A stretch of DNA of 64,000 nt from Clarkia xantiana subsp. parviflora (Eukaryota > Streptophyta > Magnoliopsida > Myrtales > Onagraceae). The notes beneath the pieces are model-generated. The model was not told the origin of the DNA, did no database searches, and worked only from the letters and a program-made list of their open reading frames with translations. The position numbers and the translations under genes were made by a program. The stretch covers positions 20,767,901 through 20,831,900 of the forward strand of contig JAPTYO010000013.1 of assembly GCA_036873135.1 (NCBI GenBank), read 5' to 3'. Positions 56,771 to 64,000 of this stretch are shown piece after piece. Position 1 is the stretch's first letter, and every line of letters starts with the position of its first letter.

Positions 56771-57077
56771 ACTAGAAACGGATTAAACACGATGTCGTTA
56801 CCATGTAGGCACCATGTCGGTCGAACCAGCGACACGATTCTTAACATACACAATCATTTTAGACCTTATTCCATTTTTCTTGATTGATTTTAATCGTACA
56901 TTTTGAATTTAATACTGTAGTTTTAATGGAATTTGGAGTTCTTACTTTGAACCTTCATAATTTCTATTTATGTTTTAATGTAAAGTTGCTGTCTTTTATA
57001 ATTTACATTTATGTTTTAATGAAAACTTACTGTCGCTAAATATTATTATATATATATATATATATATTTTATTAGGG

Positions 57078-57270
57078 GCTTTAGCGACAGGTATTTCCTG
57101 TCGCTAAAAATTAATGACAGGACGAGTAACCTGTGGTTAATACTATTAGTCGCTAGTCTTTCAGCGACGGAATAACAACAGGAATATACCTATCGCTAAA
57201 ACTTATAGCGCGGGGATTTTGGGCTTTTTAGCGACAGGAAATACCTGTCGCTAAAGCCCTACTCGTAGTG
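57078..57270. repeat. CACTA right end with palindromic subterminal repeats
   Basis: AGCGACAGGTATTTCCTGTCGCT (57081-57103) and AGCGACAGGAAATACCTGTCGCT (57219-57241 region) are perfect palindromes with a 5-base centre; further GCGACGGA motifs lie between. The end reads CTCGTAGTG. Confidence 0.7.
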
Positions 57271-57461
57271 AGGAATTTAAAAATCAACAACATAGCTCAA
57301 TATAAAGAAAGACTACGTTTAGGGTTTACCAATTGGATACGGACATGTTCTACTTAATCATTTAATTTGTATGACTTATTCAATTCAATATTATAAATAA
57401 TAAAATATTATATATACAAATAATTTTCGTTTGTACAACGTAGGTGTCGGCCAGTGAGTAT
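57271..57461. other. Flank between CACTA and copia elements
   Basis: Short AT-rich stretch, no feature seen apart from the TSD ATAAT at 57462-57466. Confidence 0.4.
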
Positions 57462-57466
57462 ATAAT

Positions 57467-58234
57467 TGTTGGAAAATGGGCTAATTTTTATTAATTATTA
57501 TTTTTTTTTGGACTAATCTTGTTTAGAGCCCAAATATTTTTTATTATTGAGCCCAATGTTAAATCTAGCCCATTTTTTGTGAATGGAATTTGTGAAAAGA
57601 GTTTTGTACCACATCGAATAGATGAGCTCTCATCCTCCCTTCTCTTCTCCTATATAAAGGAGTCTTCCTCTTCACTTTTTTTTGGTAGAAGAAAATGAGA
57701 TCTCTTCCTTTTGGTTGAGTATCCAATATTTTCGGAATCCATATTTTTTTTTTGGAATCCAAGTTATTTTTCTCCTCCTCTGTTCTTCGTGTTGACGAAT
57801 TGCAGAGTTCTTCTTAGGTTGATTTCGACTTATGTCGTGTTCAACCTTTCTAGTTGTTTTTAGCCGTTGTCGTCGGCATTTCTGTTCATTGTTTGAGTTT
57901 AGGTATTGGGTTCGGTTCGGTCGAGCGTGTTGCATGCATAACACGATTCGATGACAATGTTGAATCCTGGGAGGTGATCGCCCCTTGTATAACCCCTTTG
58001 CATAACCCGAGGGTGGGGAGGGGCGAAATTGCCTTAAGGAGACTGTGATTAGCACGGGCCTCAGTATAAAAATACGTATTCGTTTTCGTGTCGAAGTATA
58101 CGTACAATTTCGGTGTTGCCTATATCTTGCATGTTAATTGGAGGAATTACTTGTAAGTAACCGAGATTTGATTAATTGCATTTTTGGTCCATGGACTTTA
58201 TAAATTAGTATATTTACCCTCAATAATTCCAACA
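57467..58234 (+). repeat. 5' LTR of the 57-kb copia element
   Basis: TGTTGGAAAATGGG...TTCCAACA. TATA box TATATAAAG at 57651-57659. A conserved block (57965-58070) is shared with the LTRs at 33633 and 36783. Confidence 0.93.
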
Positions 58235-59500
58235 ATCTTAAGGCAAATTTCTATTTGTTGGTTTTATGAGAGGATGCTTAATTGAATTTTGAGATTCAAT
58301 TTTTTGGAGAAAATTATTTATTCTCTAAAAGTTCACAAATATTGTCGAACAATGATGTTGAAAAATGTGAACATGCTCGAGAGCACATGCGACTGATAAA
58401 ATCACTAAGGCCATTTAGGCCCTCGAGACGGATAAAGTCGTCAAAAGCCATTGAGGCTATTAGGACCGTTGAGGTTGCTAAGTCGTTGAGACTATTATGA
58501 CCAATCGAGTTGGTCAAGGTTATTTAGCCTGTTTGATAAGGAGGCTTTGGTCACTTGACCCGCTTTAGCCGTAGAGGCTTATGGGGTCGTTGAATCCATT
58601 GTTGAAAATTGGATTAAGAAATCGGTTAAAACCGATTGAGTGTGTATGACAACTGTTATGGAATTTTATTTCCTTGTCTAAACACTGAGTATTACATTTG
58701 ATATAAATGTACGTGTGAATCAACGAATCGATTGTACACACCTAAACCTTGGCACGTATGTATGCCGCGATAAATTTACATGAGTGTTTACTCAGAAGGT
58801 TAGCTCCGTGTGAGTCTGGTTTTGTTAAAACCGAATTTAACCGTGTCCAGGTTTATTTTCTGTCCAACATAAGGATGAAAAAAAAAAAAATTAATTTTTG
58901 TAATTGAAGTGATGAAACTTAATTACTGAAATTAGATATTCAAATCGTTATTTGAATTTCAGTAATCCGAATTTGAGGTTCCGGATTAATTACTATTGTG
59001 GGGTCGGGTACCAAATACTCGGACTTCTAATAAATCTAAGGGGGTTGGTCAAAAGTCCAATGTTTGAACGCTACTCAATGAGAATGTAGCTATCACTTGG
59101 CAAACAACTCTAAAATTGAGAAAGACTACAATCTTCTCGATGTGGTCTATAAATACGATTATTTTGCGAGTTATGATATCGCAGATGCCGGCGCGGGGTT
59201 GGACACGCGTCTAGGATACCGTCTATGTTGCCGGAAAGTCGCCGAGACTTACTTCAGAGGTTGAAGTCATAAGATGGAATTCTTTTGACAAAATCTGGAA
59301 ATAAAAAAATAAAAAATGAGGAGGAAGCATCCATGTTGGGAGCACTCGAAATCGTCAAAAGATCTGTACGTTAAATACGGATAGACGAAAAATTTGATTG
59401 GATGAAGTTGAATTACTTTAAGTGTAATGGCTGTAGTGCCTGAAGTAAACATGAATAAAAATGTTTTTGCATTGGGCGTAGTGCCTATAGTGAACATGAG
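58235..59500 (+). other. Copia leader and gag region, unreadable
   Basis: No gag frame can be followed. A stretch at 58735-58860 (GTGAGTCTGGTTTTGTTAAA) resembles the LTR of the intronic element (GTGAGCCTGGTTTTGTTAAA, 33938), hinting at mosaic origin. Confidence 0.4.
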
Positions 59501-59517
59501 ATAAGAATGTTCATTCT

Positions 59518-61960
59518 TGTGCTAAATTTGTGGCACAATAATTTAGAACATGTTAATTACGATACCTTGCAGAGGTTATCTAACATGGTTCATATTCCTA
59601 AAATCAAAATAGATCAATAACTTAAATGTGAAGTTTGCGTTGAAGCGAAACTTATTCGGCCGAAAGGATTACCGAACTTCTTGGTCTAAATACATAGCGA
59701 AGTTTGTGACTTAATATATGTCCAAACGCGAGGCGGGAAATAAGTACTTCATTACTTTCGTAGATGATAGTACGAAATATCGCTATGTGTACTTGACGAA
59801 GGAAAAAATGAAACAATTAACAAATTCAAGGTTTACAAACTAAAACTTGAGTTTCAACTATTAATTGTTTTCGCAATGAGAAATGCGGCAACGATTATTC
59901 TCTGTTTAGAGAATGTTGACTTAAACACGATTTAATCGGTGAAGTCATTGCACACCCCATAAAACTCCGTTGGAGTTGGGTTGCGGGTTCGATCCAACCG
60001 GGCAACGTTTTAATGTTTATTTTGAACTAATTAGTATTAATAACGTTGTCGACGGTCAAGGTTTTGGCTTAGTGTGCATTAGATAAAAATATGAAAATGT
60101 TGTTTTGGCACTTGCGGTGCAACAGTCGAGGCCTTTTATTGGTCTGAGGATCATACCGTTTGAGAAACGCAACGGTCTGGAAAAAAAAAAATGTTGATGT
60201 GTTAATGGTCTGAGGATCTACAACGATAAAAGGATGATCCGAGGATCAATGATGATGTGGTTGAGAATTAGTAATAACTTCATACCCAACTCGTGTGTTA
60301 ACACATTACATTTTTCTGGTAGAAATTAAAATAGTATGGTTGAGACCATGTTTGTTTTAGGGTTATGACGGGGTAGCTATTTTAACTAGCAATTACCTTT
60401 TGAATAAGGTACCCCATAAGAAGGAAGATAAAACTATGTTTGATTTGTGCCTTCGAATGTGGGGGGTGTCTTGCTAAAAATTATGATACCTCTACGGAAA
60501 AGACGCATACATTCCATAAACCGTTGATTGCATTTTCATAGGGTTTGCTCAGAATAGTAACGTGTATCGATTTGAGTCGAAAGTGTCAAATAAACACAAA
60601 GATACGTTAATGTAATCAATAAATGCATATTTCTTTGGAAAATGTATTTTTTGGCTAAGTCTAGAGGAGAGGCAAGCATATGAGACTATAGAGGAAAAAT
60701 AGTCAAGACCGAGAACATGGAGGGCATGTTGAGGTCGAGCCCATGATGAGTAAAAGGGCGAGGATTGAAAATCCTATGGTCCATTTTTTTGACCTATATG
60801 CTTGAAGCCGAACCTTAGACTTACCACGAAGATGTAAACTCTTCTGAGAGACCTCTATGAAAAGAGGCAATCAATAGTGAAATTGAGTCCATCTTGCAGA
60901 ACCGCACTTGGGAGCTGGTGGATCTTCCGCCCGGAGACAAACCATTATGCTACAAATGGATATTCAAATGTAAAATGAAAGAAGATGGATCAATTGATAA
61001 TTACAAAGCCCGACTTGTCATAAAAGATTATAGACAAAAGGAATGGTGGAATTATTTTGATACATATTCTCCAGTAACTAGAATCACATTCATAAGGATG
61101 GTGCTTGCGATTGCAGCCTTGAAAATTCTAGAAATACATCAAATGGATGTGAAAACAAACCTGAGGGTTTCTCTGCGCGAGAGCAGGAAAAGAAAGTCTG
61201 TAAGCTTGTCAAATCTATGTATAGTCTTAGGCAGATGCCTAGACAATGGCTTTATAAATTTGACAGCGTTTTATTGGAGAAACGTTTCAAAATAAATAAG
61301 TATGAAAAACGTTTTACGTTGATGACATACTAATCGTTGGAAATAACGATGAGGTGGTCCGGTCCACTGGACCTATGTTGAATTTGAGTATTGACCTGGA
61401 AGACATGGATCTTGTCGATGTGATCTTTGGATTAAAACTCATTAGATCATCAGAAGGTCTCATTCTAAGTCAAATTCATATATTGACAAGTATTTGGATA
61501 AATTCAACAAAGATGACAAGAACGAGGTCAGTACTCCAATAGATACGAGTAAGTAATTTCAAAGAACAAGGGAGAATGGTTTTCCCAAATTGAGTACGCT
61601 CGGATTATTGGAAGTGTCATGTACTTAATGTCATGCACTAGACCAGATATCGCTCACGTTGTAAGTGTATTGAGTCGATATACGAGTAACCCTAGTGTTG
61701 TCCACTAGAACGGGGTAATCAGGGTACTTAGGTATCTGAGACATATTCGTAATCATGGTCTACACAAAGAGATATCCTTATGTGATAGAGTGTTATAGTG
61801 ATGCAAAATGGATATCCGATTAGACACTATCACCTTGAGTATAAGGGGTTACGTATTCACCTTACGAGGTGCAACAGTGTCGTAGAAAATCCTCAAAACA
61901 AACAGTCATAGCCAGATCGACGATCAAGTATGTGTTATTGTACTGGAGAAATGTGCCGAA
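59518..61960 (+). pseudogene. Broken copia pol
   Basis: Pieces in order but in changing frames: integrase finger (HNNLEHVNYDTL, then KCEVCVEAKL, 59530-59660), integrase core start (KYFITFVDDSTKYRYVYLTK, 59740), RT start in an open frame 60894-61295 (NRTWELVDLPPGDKPLCYKW, YKARLVIKDYRQKEWWNYFDTYSPV, HQMDVKT), YVDDILIVG (about 61316), LMSCTRPDIAHVVSVLSRY (about 61625) and RNase H traces. The integrase Glu region and long parts between 59830 and 60890 are lost. It cannot make a working protein. Confidence 0.85.
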
Positions 61961-63135
61961 GATGCAGAATGACTATGTCATTTTCTCGAGGATTTTACTA
62001 ATTGGCCAAAACCTGTGTTAGTGCAAAGATTGATGGTTTGTTTTGGTTTAATCCAAATTAAATCCAATCTAATGAAATATTGAAGATTTTCTTTAAGAGA
62101 CAAGGTTAAAGCAGAAATAAGTGGTGCACCCCCCATTTGGCTGAAAACCTTTGTTAAAGGTTGGGAAATGGGACACTCTGCGAACATGTTGTCCACATAA
62201 GAATCAACATAAATTTAGTTGTTGGATTGACAAAAATTATTCCTGCAGGAAATGATAGTCTGAGGACAGTGATGATTTGAGAACATTGATGCAACGTTGC
62301 GATAATCAATCTGTATAACATAGTATAACCTATCTAATGAAATGTCCAAACATATACGTCATAGACGTTATATTACCATTAGACAGTTGCTCTCAAATAT
62401 ATTTATTGTGCCCGATATAGTAAAGTCGGCAGATAAATAGCGGATCCGCTACCCGAAAGGGTTAACCAGAGAGTTATTTGGCCAAGCGTCGAAAGGAATG
62501 GGGCTAAAGCCCGTCGAGGAAACACTCTTGAGATGGAAAACCCAACCATGATGACTGGAGATCCCAAGAACTTGGTTCAATGGGACAACCTAATCACAAG
62601 AGTGAGTGTTGTCACTGTGGGGGTCAAACCCCAAAGCCCATTCCTATGATGCAAACAGTGATGGAGAAGAGGTTAAGCTTTTGCTGGTGTTGATCTTATA
62701 ACAGTAATTGGAAATTACTTAATCAAGGTCATTTTCACACAAAGCTTTTAATGATTCGTAAGGAGAACTCAGAGTCGTGAAGATGCTCTTGAGACATAGA
62801 ATCACCTATGCGAGTGAGAAGTGGGGCCGCTTCGAAAGGAATTGTTGAGGGCGCAATTTTTAGAAACGCTTGCAGAACCAGGCGAGTGATCCAGGGCCTA
62901 GGGATCACAGGGCGTGAACCGAACCATACTAGGAAGGTACCTGTGTGGGTTATGTCGTCATCTACACCAACGACAGTCGGTTCAAGGACATCGTGTCTAC
63001 CGACCAGTCAGTAGAGAAGACATGATCTCACAAGGGATAGGTTCAAAGGGGTTACCCCTACCTATCCTTTGCAGGTATTGACCGTTGAACTCAAAATTCG
63101 TGTCTAAATTTTCAATTTCCATTCATGTGGGGGAT
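61961..63135 (+). other. Copia 3' non-coding region
   Basis: No frame; includes blocks shared with 36130-36780 (GGCCAAGC.TCGA, ACTGGAGATCCCAA). GTGGGGGAT (63127-63135) is the purine tract before the 3' LTR. Confidence 0.5.
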
Positions 63136-63902
63136 TGTTGGAAAATGGGCCAATTTTTATTAATTATTATTTTTTTTTGGACTAATCTTGTTTAGAGCCC
63201 AAATGTTTTTTATTATTGAGCCCAATGTTAAATCTAGCCCATTTTTTGTGAATGGAATTTGTGAAAAGAGTTTTGTACCACATCGAATAGATGAGCTCTC
63301 ATCCTCCCTTCTCTTCTCCTATATAAAGGAGTCTTCCTCTTCACTTTTTTTTGGTAGAAGAAAATGAGATCTCTTCCTTTTGGTTGAGTATCCAATATTT
63401 TCGGAATCCATATTTTTTTTTGGAATCCAAGTTATTTTTCTCCTCCTCTGTTCTTCGTGTTGACGAATTGCAGAGTTCTTCTTAGGTTGATTTCGACTTA
63501 TGTCGTGTTCAACCTTTCTAGTTGTTTTTAGCCGTTGTCGTCGGCATTTCTGTTCATTGTTTGAGTTTAGGTATTGGGTTCGGTTCGGTCGAGCGTGTTG
63601 CATGCATAACACGATTCGATGACAATGTTGAATCCTGGGAGGTGATCGCCCCTTGTATAACCCCTTTGCATAACCCGAGGGTGGGGAGGGGCGAAATTGC
63701 CTTAAGGAGACTGTGATTAGCACGGGCCTCAGTATAAAAATACGTATTCGTTTTCGTGTCGAAGTATACGTACAATTTCGGTGTTGCCTATATCTTGCAT
63801 GTTAATTGGAGGAATTACTTGTAAGTAACCGAGATTTGATTAATTGCATTTTTGGTCCATGGACTTTATAAATTAGTATATTTACCCTCAATATTTCCAA
63901 CA
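63136..63902 (+). repeat. 3' LTR of the 57-kb copia element
   Basis: TGTTGGAAAATGGGC...TTCCAACA, 767 bp; TSD ATAAT follows. Confidence 0.93.
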
Positions 63903-64000
63903 ATAATATATATATATATATATATTAAACAACTGAACTTGATGACTCCAATGCGTTGAACACGGAGATTCTATTTTAAGCGAGCTGTTGCTTTCTTTAT
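63903..64000. other. (TA)n and unannotated flank
   Basis: TSD ATAAT, then about ten TA units (63908-63926), then 70 bp with no feature. Confidence 0.6.

Larger units (their letters stand above)
47390..57270. mobile_element. CACTA-type element, non-autonomous, heavily nested
   Basis: Left end CACTACTAGAAAAATGG at 47390, right end ...GCCCTACTCGTAGTG at 57270; read inward both start CACTAC. Both ends carry GCGACAGG / CCTGTCGC subterminal motifs, as CACTA elements do. Flanking triplets AAG and AGG may be a TSD with one mismatch. No transposase is left or ever captured in sight. Inside are a solo LTR, a host-gene fragment, one complete copia element, a TRIM and a dead copia element. Confidence 0.65.
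57467..63902 (+). mobile_element. Copia element with young LTRs and ruined pol
   Basis: 6436 bp. LTRs 57467-58234 and 63136-63902 differ by three substitutions and one T-run indel by eye. Exact TSD ATAAT (57462-57466, 63903-63907). The interior has recognisable but badly broken copia pol. It is a non-autonomous element that moved recently. The last 700 bp before the 3' LTR resemble 36130-36780 of the intronic element. Confidence 0.92.

Noticed and set aside
56356..56887. Two plus-strand frames of about 130 codons rich in Arg, Thr, Gln and Asp
   Set aside because: They translate the CAGAAACGGATCAGA repeat and the antisense of the dead copia protease.
57673..58107. Repeated small frames in both LTRs of the 57-kb copia element
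   Set aside because: They recur only because the LTRs are copies of each other; no start context or domain supports them.
59940..60010. tRNA-like motif GGGTTCGATCC
   Set aside because: The loop matches a T-arm, but the flanking bases (GCGGG and CAACC) do not pair into a T-stem and no acceptor or anticodon arm can be drawn. It lies in decayed copia DNA.

Overview
This window is nuclear DNA of a flowering plant, most likely a eudicot. It holds two intron-containing phenylpropanoid-type genes with GT-AG introns in a sea of LTR retrotransposons (Ty3/gypsy Tat lineage and several Ty1/copia families), CACTA, MULE, hAT-like and Harbinger-like DNA elements and one TRIM. I found no bacterial-type genes, CRISPR array, rRNA or convincing tRNA.

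Layout. 1-5018: part of a minus-strand Tat-like element with a 49-bp minisatellite, a pol-less gag-protease-second-gag reading frame and a 5' LTR containing a chain of palindromes. 5041-7360: 3' end of a copia element (RNase H, PPT, LTR). 7430-11915, continuing after 21127: CACTA element with TNP2-like remnants, split by a nearly complete Tat element (11916-21122; TSD AAAGA). That Tat element carries an antisense, apparently spliced small gene in its 3' region. 21994-27742: a young copia element on the minus strand with an uninterrupted polyprotein of about 1483 aa (TSD GCATT, TA...TA termini). 27831-28650: an 820-bp foldback MULE-type MITE inside a tandem repeat. 29690-31400: degraded copia 3' end.

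31997-40513 (minus): a three-exon flavonol-synthase-like 2-oxoglutarate dioxygenase gene whose 6.3-kb second intron holds a MITE and a whole copia-type insertion. 41586-44580: MITE-like DNA and a dead copia 3' end. 45150-46885 (plus): a three-exon HCT-like BAHD acyltransferase gene. The two genes are divergent with about 4.6 kb between their start codons and are the only genes likely to work for the plant here; both enzyme families act in cytosolic phenylpropanoid/flavonoid metabolism.

47390-57270: a second CACTA-type element, bounded by CACTAC...GTAGTG ends, filled with a solo LTR, a broken inositol polyphosphate 5-phosphatase gene fragment, a young RT-less copia element (TSD CGTGT), a TRIM, and a dead minus-strand copia element. 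57467-63902: a copia element with nearly identical LTRs (TSD ATAAT) but ruined pol. The window ends in (TA)n DNA.

All product names rest on motifs and remembered family sequences, not on searches. LTR comparisons were counted by eye. Two frameshifts in the Tat element lie in G runs and could be assembly errors.
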